DNA from: CAVONB01 sp963697205
Lineage (GTDB): Bacteria; Pseudomonadota; Alphaproteobacteria; Rhizobiales; Hyphomicrobiaceae
Reading direction: 5' to 3'
DNA length: 64,000 nucleotides
Assembly: GCA_963697205.1 (NCBI GenBank)
Contig: CAVONB010000006.1
Span: 372,001-436,000 of the forward strand
Shown here: positions 1-9,107 of the stretch, piece after piece
Layout of the letters: each line of letters begins with the position of its first letter
How positions within the stretch are numbered: position 1 is the first letter of the stretch
Position numbers and translations under genes: made by a program
Notes under the pieces: model-generated
The model's database searches: none
What the model saw: the letters and a program-made list of their open reading frames with translations, nothing else
Told to the model about the DNA's origin: nothing

Positions 1-650
1 CGCCGCGCCGCGCGCGCCTGGCGCTTGAGCCCGTCCATTTGCGCGCCGATCTGGCCGAGCACGTCGCCGATGCGCGCAAGGTTGCCCTCGGCCGCCTTGA
101 GCCTCAGCTCCGCCTCGTGCCGGCGCGTATGCAGACCCGCGATGCCCGCGGCATCCTCCAGGATGCGCCGGCGCTGCTCGGGCTTGGCGTTGACGATCTC
201 GCCGATCTGTCCCTGGCGCACCAGCGCAGGCGAGCGCGCGCCGGTCGCGGCGTCCTCGAACAGCACCTTGACGTCCCGGGCGCGCACGTCGCGGCCGTTG
301 ATGCGATAGGCCGAGCCCGCCTCGCGCTCGATGCGTCGCGTGATCTCGATGGTGTCGGTGTCGTTGAATTCCGTCGGCGCCATGCGCGCGGAATTGTCGA
401 TGAAGATCGTCACCTCGGCCATGTTGCGGGCCGGGCGCTGGGTCGTGCCGGAGAAGATGACGTCGTCCATCGCCGCCGCGCGCATGGATTTGTAGGACGT
501 CTCGCCCATCACCCAGCGCAGCGCTTCGAGCAGGTTCGACTTGCCGCAGCCGTTTGGTCCGACGACGCCGGTCAGCCCCGCCGAGACGACGAGGTCGGCG
601 GGCTCGACGAAGGACTTGAAGCCGAGCAGTCTCAGGCGATTGATGTGCAT
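1..650 (-). CDS. smc: Chromosome segregation ATPase SMC, N-terminal part
   Basis: First 216 codons of SMC; the gene continues beyond the left edge. The protein opens MHINRLRLLGFKSFVEP, has the head Walker A GPNGCGKSN at residues 31-39, then ALRWVMGE and the IGEIVNAKPEQRR block typical of SMC N-domains. It ends in a charged stretch that starts the first coiled coil. The start is the ATG at 650; no other in-frame ATG lies close upstream. In alphaproteobacteria SMC forms the condensin-like complex with ScpA and ScpB that organises and separates the chromosome. The Walker B, signature and hinge lie outside the window. Confidence 0.95.
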   Translation of the reverse strand, partial: MHINRLRLLGFKSFVEPADLVVSAGLTGVVGPNGCGKSNLLEALRWVMGETSYKSMRAAAMDDVIFSGTTQRPARNMAEVTIFIDNSARMAPTEFNDTDTIEITRRIEREAGSAYRINGRDVRARDVKVLFEDAATGARSPALVRQGQIGEIVNAKPEQRRRILEDAAGIAGLHTRRHEAELRLKAAEGNLARIGDVLGQIGAQMDGLKRQARAAR

Positions 651-767
651 GTGGAATCTCTGCACTCCCGCCCCGGTGATGCCCTCAGGCGACGGTCGGT
701 GCAAGTGGCAAATTGCCCTCATCCCCACGCCAGGAGGGGACAAGAATAAATAAGTCAGTTCAGAAGC

Positions 768-1553
768 TTAATGGGCGTCGCGCCGCGCGGCCATGCGCAC
801 CGGGCGATCGCCCGGGCTCGACGCGATCTCCTTGATCAGCTTGTTCAGCATTGCCCGCCCGAAGGTGTCGAAATTTTCCGCCACCAGCACGAACCCGCCC
901 GGCCCGCCGATCACGTTCTCCCGGTAGTAGTTCTCAAGCCCACCCGGCGGGTGCGTGTGCGCCGGATTCCAGGGCAGCGGCGTGTCGGACAGGATGACGA
1001 GCCCGTTGATCGTGACGCCCTGTTCCACGGCGGAATCGCGCGCGAAGCGGGGCTCGCGGCCGTGCGTGTTGGTGCCGTCGCCGGAGATGTCGATCACCCG
1101 GCGCGGCGCCTCGAACGGCGTGCGCGCGAACTGCTGCATGGAGAAGTCGATGGCGGCACCGATCGAGGTCCGGTCCATGAACGCCCGCGGCGCAGCCACG
1201 AGCTCGGTGGCAAAGGCCTTCGCCTCCGCAGCCGACGAGATCACGCGCCAGTCGATCACCACGCGCTGGGCCGAATAGCCCGACCATTCGCAAAACAGCA
1301 CGCCGATCCGCTGGTTCTCGCCCGTGCTGATGGCCTCGATCACCCTGGGATCGGTCAGCGCCGCGGCGTAGCCGTCGCGCTGCAGGCGGAACTCGCGCTC
1401 GTCCACGCTGCGCGAGATGTCCGCGCACATGACTAGCAGCAGATCGACTTTCTCCGCCGAGGCCGCCGGCGTCGGCCTGAGCGCCCAAACGAGCGCGGCG
1501 AGGAGGATCGGCAGGCAGGCTGCAAAAAGGCTTCGGCGCAACGATGACATCAT
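768..1553 (-). CDS. DUF1194 exported protein, von Willebrand A-like
   Basis: A 261-residue protein with an N-terminal signal peptide (about residues 1-33, cleavage after ASA). The mature part begins with a strand followed by DISRS (D45, S47, S49), which matches the DxSxS metal-ion-dependent adhesion motif of VWA domains; the DISGDGTNTHG block is also characteristic of DUF1194. The start chosen is the first of two adjacent ATGs, because the reading frame upstream has no signal character. The family is common in alphaproteobacteria and its role is unknown; a periplasmic binding or scaffolding job is inference. It ends about 115 bp from the smc start, on the same strand. Confidence 0.85.
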   Translation of the reverse strand: MMSSLRRSLFAACLPILLAALVWALRPTPAASAEKVDLLLVMCADISRSVDEREFRLQRDGYAAALTDPRVIEAISTGENQRIGVLFCEWSGYSAQRVVIDWRVISSAAEAKAFATELVAAPRAFMDRTSIGAAIDFSMQQFARTPFEAPRRVIDISGDGTNTHGREPRFARDSAVEQGVTINGLVILSDTPLPWNPAHTHPPGGLENYYRENVIGGPGGFVLVAENFDTFGRAMLNKLIKEIASSPGDRPVRMAARRDAH

Positions 1554-1771
1554 GACCACCCGTGTTGTGGCACTGAGGTCCACAAGCTTAGGGCAGGAAC
1601 TTGGCCGCGACCAAGGCACGAGGCCGTGATCGCCACCGATGGCGCGCGTCCCCGGCAGGGCAGCTGCGCGCCCATTGTGCCTTGCAGTCGCTCCGTGTTT
1701 GCGGGACACCCGGCCATCCGGTGCGGCAGGCAAGGTGGCCAGCCCGCGGGCCGTCGACACCAGGCGAGCAC

Positions 1772-3190
1772 ATGAGCCAGGCCGAACCCCTGACACGACG
1801 GCGCACGATCATCGTCACCCTGACGGTGGCAACCGCTCTGTTCATGCAGAACCTCGACGGCACCGTGCTGTCGACCGCGATTCCGACCATGGCCCGGGAT
1901 TTCGGCATCAGCCCGGTCGACCTGAAGCTGGCGCTGACCGCCTATCTTCTGGCACTCGCCGTCTTCATTCCCGCCTCGGGCTGGATGGCCGACCGCTACG
2001 GCGCGCGCAACGTCTTCTGCCTGGCCATGCTGGTCTTCGGCCTGGGCTCCATCGCCTGCGCCTTGTCGGAGAGCCTCGCCCAGATCGTGATGGCGCGCGT
2101 TCTCCAGGGCATGGGCGGCGCCATGATGGTGCCGGTCGGCCGCCTGGTGGTGCTGCGCGCGGTGCCGCGCGCCGAGCTGGTGGGCGCCATGTCGCTTTTG
2201 TCCGTCCCCGCCCTGATGGGCCCGATCATGGGGCCCCCGCTCGGGGGCATGCTGACCAGCTATGCCACCTGGCAGTGGATCTTCTGGATCAACATCCCCA
2301 TTGCCGCCTGCGGCATCGTGCTCGCCGTCCTCTACATCCCCGACCTCAGGGCGGCCGAGCATGTCGCCTTCGACTACGTCGGCTTCGCGCTGATCGGCCC
2401 GGGCCTGTCGTTGCTCCTGGCCGGCACCAGCCTGCTGGGCGTGGAGGGCGTCGCCGGCATCTGGATCGCCGCGACCATCGCGACCGGCGCCGCGCTGGTC
2501 ATCGCCTACGTGCACTACGCCCGCCGCCGCATGGACGCGCTGATCGATCTCAATCTGCTCAAGATCTCCACATTCCGCACCACCGCGCTGGCCGGTTTCC
2601 TGTTTCGCGTCGGGGTCGGCGCCACGCCGTTCCTGCTGCCCTTGATGCTGCAGGAGGGGCTCGGCTACGCCGCCTTCCAGTCTGGCCTCATCACCTTCAT
2701 CAGCGGCGCGGGCGCCCTGGCCATGAAGGCGCTCGCGCCCCCCATCCTCGCCCGCTATGGCTTTCGCCGCGTCCTGATCGCCAACGCCTTCATCGCCACC
2801 GCGCTGGCCGCGCTGCCCGCTGTCTTCGTCCTGGGCCTGCCCGTCGCCGTGATGGTGGTGATGCTGTTCGGCTCCGGCCTTGCCCGGTCGCTGCAGTTCA
2901 CTTGCCTCAACCTCGTCATCTACGCTGACATCGAGGAGAAGGTCCTGAGCCGCGCGAGCTCGTTCGCCGCCACCCTGCAGGAGCTGTCCGGCGCGATGGG
3001 CATCGCCGTCGCCGCCCTGGTGCTGCAACTCGGCCAGCATGTCACCGGATCGACGGCGCTGGAGGCCCGCCACTTCGTCGCCTGTTTCCTCGTCGTGGGC
3101 CTAGTCGCAGTGACCTCCGCGGCCGTGCTGCGCCGATTGCCCGAGGGCGCGGGCGCCCAGATGATCAAGGCACGCGGCCCCCGCCGGTGA
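1772..3190 (+). CDS. MFS drug-efflux-type transporter (DHA2/EmrB-like)
   Basis: A 472-residue integral membrane protein. LDGTVLSTAIPTMARDFG in the first segment is the DHA2 motif for proton-antiport multidrug exporters, and GWMADRYGARNVF is the MFS loop 2-3 motif A. Hydrophobic segments run throughout, with a cytoplasmic break near residue 200. The start at 1772 places this motif in the first membrane helix; the frame is open further upstream but that part is basic and non-hydrophobic. The gene is divergent from the DUF1194 gene. The substrate cannot be read from the sequence. No TetR- or MarR-type regulator is adjacent, so its control is not visible here. Confidence 0.9.
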   Translation: MSQAEPLTRRRTIIVTLTVATALFMQNLDGTVLSTAIPTMARDFGISPVDLKLALTAYLLALAVFIPASGWMADRYGARNVFCLAMLVFGLGSIACALSESLAQIVMARVLQGMGGAMMVPVGRLVVLRAVPRAELVGAMSLLSVPALMGPIMGPPLGGMLTSYATWQWIFWINIPIAACGIVLAVLYIPDLRAAEHVAFDYVGFALIGPGLSLLLAGTSLLGVEGVAGIWIAATIATGAALVIAYVHYARRRMDALIDLNLLKISTFRTTALAGFLFRVGVGATPFLLPLMLQEGLGYAAFQSGLITFISGAGALAMKALAPPILARYGFRRVLIANAFIATALAALPAVFVLGLPVAVMVVMLFGSGLARSLQFTCLNLVIYADIEEKVLSRASSFAATLQELSGAMGIAVAALVLQLGQHVTGSTALEARHFVACFLVVGLVAVTSAAVLRRLPEGAGAQMIKARGPRR

Positions 3191-3302
3191 CGCCGCGCCG
3201 CCTGAGCGAGACCGAGCCCGCCGGCTCATCCCGCCCGTTGTCGCGCCCGACGGCCCTGCGGCCCCCTCGACGATGGACGTCGATGTGCGCTCCCCCATGC
3301 TA

Positions 3303-3331
3303 TTGACATCGGCCCCCCGTGCAATTGAAGT
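3303..3331 (+). promoter_or_regulatory. Candidate -35 box upstream of the BKACE gene
   Basis: A perfect TTGACA at 3303-3308, about 100 bp before the start at 3410. The hexamer at 17-bp spacing (TGAAGT) is a poor -10 match, so only the -35 part is convincing. This is inference from sequence alone. Confidence 0.3.
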
Positions 3332-3353
3332 AGCCGCCAACAACAACGACCGG

Positions 3354-3369
3354 CTGTCGGCTCCGACAG
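3354..3369. promoter_or_regulatory. 16-bp dyad upstream of the BKACE gene
   Basis: CTGTCGG-CT-CCGACAG, perfect 7-bp arms with a 2-bp centre, lying 40 bp before the start codon and downstream of the candidate -35 box. The position suits a repressor operator or a 5' leader hairpin. No regulator gene is adjacent. Confidence 0.45.
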
Positions 3370-3409
3370 TCCGGACATACACGCATGTCTATCAAGAGGA
3401 AGCGAACCC

Positions 3410-4342
3410 ATGGCGAAGGCGCGCAAGGTCATCATTACGTGTGCAGTGACGGGGGCCATTCACACGCCGACCATGTCGCCCCACCTGCCGATCACGCCCG
3501 ATGAGATCATCAAGGACTCGCTCGAAGCCATCGAGGCGGGCGCCGCGATCGTTCATCTGCATGCGCGCGATCCCGAGACCGGCCGGCCCGATCAGACGCC
3601 GGAAGCCTTCGCCCGCTTCCTGCCGCGCATCAAGCAGCAGACCAACGGCGTGATCAATATTACCTCGGGCGGCAGCCCCTACATGCGCGTCGAGGAGCGC
3701 GTGCTGCCGGCAGCGACGTTCAAGCCGGAAGTCGCCTCCCTGAACATGGGCTCTATCAACTTCGGCCTCTATCACCTGCTCGACAAGTACAAGGAGTTCA
3801 AGTTCGAGTGGGAGCGCCAGCACCTCGAGAACACCCGAGACCTCGTCTTCCGCAACACGTTCAAAGACATCGAATACATCCTGACGACGCTGGGCGAGAG
3901 CGGGACACGTTTCGAGTTCGAGTGCTACGACATCGCCCACCTCTATAATCTCAAGCACTTCCTGGACCGCGGCATGGTCAAGGCGCCGCTCTTCATCCAG
4001 TCCGTGTTTGGCCTCCTGGGCGGCATCGGCCCCCACTACGAGGACGTCGTAATGATGAAGCGGACCTGCGATCGCCTGTTCGGCGACCAGTACCGCTGGT
4101 CCGTGCTGGGCGCCGGCCGCAACCAGTTGCCGATCGCCGCGATGTCGGCCGCCATGGGCGCAAACGTCCGCGTCGGCCTGGAAGATTCGCTGTGGGCCGG
4201 CCCCGGCAAGCTCGCAACGTCCAACGCCGAGCAGGTCCGACTCGTGCGCAAGATCATCGAGGGGCTGGGTCTTGAGGTCGCAAACCCTGACGAGGCGCGC
4301 GAGATCCTGCATCTGAAAGGCGCCGACAAGACCGCGATCTGA
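3410..4342 (+). CDS. Beta-keto acid cleavage enzyme (BKACE, formerly DUF849)
   Basis: A 310-residue TIM-barrel protein of the family that includes 3-keto-5-aminohexanoate cleavage enzyme (Kce). Family members condense a beta-keto acid with acetyl-CoA, giving acetoacetate and a CoA ester, with a zinc ion at the active site. Visible signatures are VHLHARDPETGRP, with metal ligands H49 and H51, and VGLEDSLW with E258 as the likely third ligand; N-terminal ITCAVTGAIHTPTMSPHLP also fits. The start ATG follows AGAGGAAGCG. The gene precedes a Liv-type ABC transporter on the same strand, suggesting that the transporter may bring in a compound this enzyme degrades; that link is inference. The actual beta-keto acid substrate cannot be predicted by eye. 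Confidence 0.9.
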   Translation: MAKARKVIITCAVTGAIHTPTMSPHLPITPDEIIKDSLEAIEAGAAIVHLHARDPETGRPDQTPEAFARFLPRIKQQTNGVINITSGGSPYMRVEERVLPAATFKPEVASLNMGSINFGLYHLLDKYKEFKFEWERQHLENTRDLVFRNTFKDIEYILTTLGESGTRFEFECYDIAHLYNLKHFLDRGMVKAPLFIQSVFGLLGGIGPHYEDVVMMKRTCDRLFGDQYRWSVLGAGRNQLPIAAMSAAMGANVRVGLEDSLWAGPGKLATSNAEQVRLVRKIIEGLGLEVANPDEAREILHLKGADKTAI

Positions 4343-4435
4343 TCATCATTGAAGGTCGAGGAGGCTATCCCGCTTCGTGGCAGCGACGGTCCACGCTGCC
4401 GCGTACGCGATGACGATGCTGATGTGTGAGCGACC

Positions 4436-4464
4436 CCGGCGCCGATCCGTTATGTCGGCGCCGG
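4436..4464 (+). terminator. Stem-loop between BKACE gene and livH
   Basis: Perfect 10-bp arms (CCGGCGCCGA and TCGGCGCCGG) around a 9-nt loop, 94 nt after the BKACE stop. No U-run follows, so it may be an mRNA-stabilising or attenuating hairpin instead of a full intrinsic terminator. It could set different expression levels for the enzyme and the transporter. Confidence 0.5.
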
Positions 4465-4590
4465 CGTGTTCCAGCCGGAACTGAAGATCCGATCGAGCCG
4501 ATCTGATCGAAATGCAAGGGACCAAGGCAAGGCCAGCACGACCCGAAGATCGATCCCATGAACCGTGGCGACATGCCGGAGACGAACTGA

Positions 4591-5466
4591 ATGGCACTGA
4601 GTTGGGACTTGTTCCTGAACGCGCTGGTTTCCGGCATTCTGCTGGGCGGCTTCTATTGCGCCGTGGCGGTCGGCATCACGGTCGCCTTCGGCATGCTCGA
4701 CATCACCAACATCGCGCATCCAGCCTTCATCATCGCGGGCTCGTACGTCGCCTACGTTGCCAACTCCACATTCGGCATCGATCCCCTGTTGGCCTGCCTT
4801 CTGGCGGCCCCGGTCGCCTATCTCCTGGGGAGGCTGCTCTACAAATTCTATTACTACTCGTTTGAATCGCGAGAAGGCGAAAGCCTGCAGGGCTTGGCAT
4901 TCTTCTTCGGCCTGCTGTTCATCATCGAGGTCGGCCTGCTGTTGAAGTACGGCGTCGACTACCGCTTCGTGGAGGCGCCCTACATCGGCCCGACCATCTC
5001 CTTCGGCTTCATCTCCATGCCCTTGCGCCTGATCGTGCCGATGACCGTTGGCCTGCTGATGGCTGCTGCGTTGATGATCTTCATGTCGAAGACGTTCATC
5101 GGCAAGGCGATCCTGGCGGTGTCGCAGGACTCCGATGCCCTGCGGCTGGTCGGCGGCAATCCGGTCAAGATCAAGGAGATCGCATTCGGCATCGCCATCG
5201 CCACGGCGATCATCGCCGGTGCGCTCCTCATCATCATTCAGCCGATCGAGCCCTCTGTCGGGCGCGAATACATCGGTCGCGTGTTCGCAATCTGCGTCCT
5301 CGGCGGCATGACGAGCCTCACCGGCACGGTGGTCGCTGCGATGCTGATGGGTGTGGGCGAGTCGCTCACCGCGACCTTCTGGGGGCCGTCCTGGTCGCCC
5401 ATGATCGCATTCGGCATCCTGCTGATCACGCTCGGCGTGCGGCCTTCGGGGATCTTCGGACGATGA
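4591..5466 (+). CDS. livH: Liv-type ABC transporter permease, LivH family
   Basis: A 291-residue, multi-helix permease of the branched-chain amino acid/amide (HAAT) ABC family. It opens with LLGGFYCAVAVGITVAFGMLDITNIAHPAF, here seen in two pieces, where the GxxNxAH-like block is typical of LivH; the C-terminal region has the VLGGMTSLTGTVVAAM coupling segment. The start ATG has an upstream GGAGACG. The stop overlaps the livM start by ATGA, so translation is coupled. The transported compound may be a branched-chain amino acid, an amide or another carboxylate; the missing binding protein means specificity cannot be assigned. Confidence 0.9.
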   Translation: MALSWDLFLNALVSGILLGGFYCAVAVGITVAFGMLDITNIAHPAFIIAGSYVAYVANSTFGIDPLLACLLAAPVAYLLGRLLYKFYYYSFESREGESLQGLAFFFGLLFIIEVGLLLKYGVDYRFVEAPYIGPTISFGFISMPLRLIVPMTVGLLMAAALMIFMSKTFIGKAILAVSQDSDALRLVGGNPVKIKEIAFGIAIATAIIAGALLIIIQPIEPSVGREYIGRVFAICVLGGMTSLTGTVVAAMLMGVGESLTATFWGPSWSPMIAFGILLITLGVRPSGIFGR

Positions 5467-6461
5467 CGACGGGCAACGCATCCACCGGCGGCGCGGTCGC
5501 CGCCCCCGCGCGCAGCCGTAAGCTCGGCTTCCTGCCGATGCTGCTGATCTGCGCGGCGATCGGCGTCGGGCTGGTCGTGTTCATGGACAGCTTCGGCAAT
5601 GACTACGCCTATCTGGCCGCCTACACGATCCTGCAGTTCATCGTGCTGGGGTCCGCCTTCAACATCCTCGGCGGCTACGGCGGCTACGTGAATTTCGGCT
5701 CGGCCGGGTTCTTCGCCACCGGTGTCTACACCAGCGTGGTGCTCTACCAACTCGGCAATCCCCCGCTGATCGTCAACATCGCCTGCGCCGGCATCGTCGC
5801 CGGCATCCTCGGCTTCGGCACCGGCTGGCTGACGCTGCGCCTGCGCGGCATCTTTTTCGCCATCGCCACTCTGGCGCTCGCGATCGTGCTCAACACGCTC
5901 GTCAACAACTGGGACTACGTCGGCGGCGCGCGCGGCGTCTACATCCTGAGGCCGCAGTCGATTGCCATTATCGGCAGCTATACGCGCTATCTGTTCATCG
6001 TCATGCTGATCATGGCCATCGGTGCGGTTCTGATCTCCCGCGCCATCGAGCACTCCTGGCTGGGACGCGGCCTGGAGGCGATCAAGGACGACGAGACGGC
6101 GGCGGAGTGCTGCGGCGTGCCTGCGCTGCGCGTTAAGCTCATCACCACGACCTTGACCGGCGCGATGATGGGCATGGCCGGTGCCCCGTTCCCCTTCTTC
6201 GTCACCTACGTCGAGCCCATGAGCGCGTTCAACCTGACCATCGCCGTCAACACGCTGGCCATGCCGCTGATCGGCGGGTTGGGCACCTGGCTCGGCCCCG
6301 TCGTCGGCGGCGTCCTGCTCGGCTCCGTGCAGGAGTACGCCCGCGTGACGATCTCGTCGGCGGCCAACCTGCTCATCGTCGGCGTGCTGCTGGTCGTCTT
6401 CATCACCGCTGCCCCGCAAGGCATCATGGGGCTGGTCAAGCGCATGCGGGAGCGGGGCTAG
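5463..6461 (+). CDS. livM: Liv-type ABC transporter permease, LivM family
   Basis: A 332-residue permease partner of LivH. It shows the LivM-typical GGYGGYVNFGSAGFFATG block after the first helices, TGWLTLRLRGIFFAIATLA, the cytoplasmic coupling segment AIKDDETAAECCGVP and GGLGTWLGPVVGG near the C-terminus. The length is normal for LivM. It begins inside the end of livH (ATGA overlap) and ends 4 bp before livG, so the four genes form one operon. Confidence 0.92.
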   Translation: MTTGNASTGGAVAAPARSRKLGFLPMLLICAAIGVGLVVFMDSFGNDYAYLAAYTILQFIVLGSAFNILGGYGGYVNFGSAGFFATGVYTSVVLYQLGNPPLIVNIACAGIVAGILGFGTGWLTLRLRGIFFAIATLALAIVLNTLVNNWDYVGGARGVYILRPQSIAIIGSYTRYLFIVMLIMAIGAVLISRAIEHSWLGRGLEAIKDDETAAECCGVPALRVKLITTTLTGAMMGMAGAPFPFFVTYVEPMSAFNLTIAVNTLAMPLIGGLGTWLGPVVGGVLLGSVQEYARVTISSAANLLIVGVLLVVFITAAPQGIMGLVKRMRERG

Positions 6462-6465
6462 CACC

Positions 6466-7180
6466 ATGAGCGGAACCGACATCGTCATCGCCTCCGGCAT
6501 CGTCAAGCGCTTCGGCGGCTTCACCGCGCTCAACGGCGTCGACTTCACGCTGACGCGCGGCGAGCGCCTCGGCCTGATCGGCCCCAACGGCTCGGGCAAG
6601 TCGACGTTCGTCAATTGCCTGACGGGCGCGCTCCCCTTCGAGGGCGGCAGCGTGAGCTACGAGGGTCAGGACATTTCGAAGCTGCCCGCTTGGCAGCGTG
6701 CCCGCATGGGCATCACGCGCAGCTTCCAGATCCCGCGCCCGTTCCGCGGCCTCAACGTGCGCCAGAACATCGAGGTGCCGCTCGCCTTCACCGCCGGCAT
6801 GTCGGACCAGGACCGCATCGAGGACGAAGCCGATCGTGTGCTCGATCAGGTCGGCCTGCTGGCCAAGGCGACCGCCAACCCGCGTTCGCTGAGCCAGGTG
6901 GAGTTGCGCAAGCTGGAGCTCGGCCGCGCGCTCGCCGGCAAGCCGCGTGTGCTGATCGCCGACGAGGCCATGGCCGGCCTCTCCGACAGCGAGGTCGACG
7001 AGATCCTCGAGCTGCTCATGAAGCTTAACGGCGCGGGCATCTCGATCATCCTCATCGAGCACATCATGCGTGCCGTCGTCCGCTTCTCCGAGCGCGTCGT
7101 CGTCCTCGTCGCCGGTGAGAAGATCGCTGATGGCGAGCCGCGGGAAGTCATGTCGCATCCCGAAGTCGTGAGGGCCTACC

Positions 7181-7191
<11 letters not shown>
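6466..7191 (+). CDS. livG: Liv-type ABC transporter ATPase, LivG family
   Basis: A 241-residue ABC ATPase. Walker A is GPNGSGKST (residues 39-47) and the LivG-typical RARMGITRSFQIPRPF follows. The signature region reads LSQVELRKLE (from residue 142) in place of LSxGQQ, and Walker B continues DEAMAGL, not DEPxAGL. The catalytic D-E pair is kept. Such altered signatures occur in part of the LivG family, so this may be a normal subtype; see findings. It energises transport through LivH/LivM together with LivF, with which it overlaps by 11 bp. Confidence 0.9.
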
Positions 7192-7915
<724 letters not shown>

Positions 7916-8198
7916 GCGCACCGACCAAGCGGCATCGAGCAAGCGAACTCGGCTGAAGCGGAACGTTGCGCTGGGACGGGGCGGCCTGGCACCCCACGGG
8001 CCATGTAGGCCGTGCGCGCGTCCCGGACAGGCTCCGGGCCCGCCGGGTCGCAGTCACCCCGGCATCGCCGACCGGTGCCGATGACCGACCCGGTTCGGTA
8101 CGCTTCTCAGGCCCATGGAACGCATGAAGGCCGGCGGGCGAACCCATCCGGCCTCTGCATCTGAATGAAATCGATCGGGGTCGCGCGAGCCTTCAGGC

Positions 8199-8525
8199 TC
8201 AACGTCCCACGAGGAACCGCGACGGATCTCCGCCGGCCGCCACCAGCCAGTTCGGCTTACGGCCGCGACCGCTCCAGGTCAGGTTCGGATCGTCGGGATG
8301 CTGGTACTTCGCGCCACTCGTGGCCTTGCCTTTGCCGCCGCGGCGACCGGCGCCCGAGGCGAACAGCTCGTTGATGCTGAACCCGGCGTCCTGCGCCAGA
8401 TTGGCGATCTTTTGCTTGAGCTCGACCTTTTCCTGGTTCTGGCGCTCGACGATCGCTTTGGCGAGCCGCTCGCGAAGGTCGACCAGCTCTTTGAGCGACA
8501 TTTTGTCCAGCTGCGTGTCTTTCAT
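8199..8525 (-). CDS. H-NS family nucleoid-associated protein
   Basis: A 108-residue protein of the H-NS/HvrA class. Residues 1-60 are a charged oligomerisation helix (LKELVDLRERLAKAIVERQ). After a Gly/Lys-rich linker comes KYQHPDDPNLTWSGRGRKP, the AT-hook-like DNA-binding motif of the H-NS C-terminal domain, with W-S-G-R-G-R-K-P intact. In alphaproteobacteria such proteins are abundant and silence AT-rich DNA or tune photosynthetic and symbiotic genes. It stands alone on the minus strand, with a lower-GC region upstream that fits H-NS binding or autoregulation (inference). Confidence 0.92.
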   Translation of the reverse strand: MKDTQLDKMSLKELVDLRERLAKAIVERQNQEKVELKQKIANLAQDAGFSINELFASGAGRRGGKGKATSGAKYQHPDDPNLTWSGRGRKPNWLVAAGGDPSRFLVGR

Positions 8526-9107
8526 TACGCCATTCCCTTTTTGCGGATCTCAAGATTGAGATTTCGATAACACCCGGTCATTGCAAAAACAATAGGGTAA
8601 AACGTGAATGCCTAATTCGTGGTCCGCGACGTTGGTCGAATGCACCAACCGGTATAAGACAAATCGGAGCCCAGCATTGGGCGGTTTTCGATTGGCGAAA
8701 GAACACTGCTCATACCGATGTGCGGCGCGGTGCCCGCAGCCGAAATCCGATCGCGGAAACTGGCGTGGCGCCGGGGACACAGGCGCCGTCATTTGCTGCA
8801 GATTAGAAGATCTGTTGAGCACAAATGTACAAAGCGGCCTCGGTTCGAGCGAGCCCCCGGCGGTTTTTGTCGGAGCAGCATCGCAGCAAAATTCGGCAAA
8901 TGCCAATGTGGCCATTCGTTTCAGACCAAGGTCTGAATCCGGAACAGAAACGCGGGGTCTCGATTTGTTCGCGGGTTCCATCGGCCGTGTCGGCCACCGA
9001 GGAGCGCCCACCCCTCATTGTCCGCTTCTGCGCATAAGTCGCCACCGTCGACGCTTCCGCGCGACCGCCGGTCATGGCAGTGTGGCCCCGCGAACGGGAG
9101 GCTCGAC
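8526..9107. other. 582-bp divergent intergenic region
   Basis: Lies between the starts of the H-NS-like gene (minus) and the aminotransferase gene (plus), so it should hold both promoters. Its GC content is visibly lower than its surroundings, especially 8540-8620 and 8800-8960. Short open frames occur here but show no family signature or convincing ribosome site. No tRNA or repeat copy was recognised. Confidence 0.5.
8547..8562. promoter_or_regulatory. 16-bp dyad just upstream of the H-NS-like gene
   Basis: ATCTCAA-GA-TTGAGAT, perfect 7-bp arms and a 2-bp centre, 21 bp from the start codon at 8525. It could be an operator or a leader hairpin close to the ribosome site. Confidence 0.4.

Noticed and set aside
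1550..3073. A 507-codon open frame opposite the MFS gene
   Set aside because: It is rich in His, Gln, Asp and Arg with no domain signature, the mirror image of a hydrophobic GC-rich gene. The plus-strand reading is a clear MFS protein.
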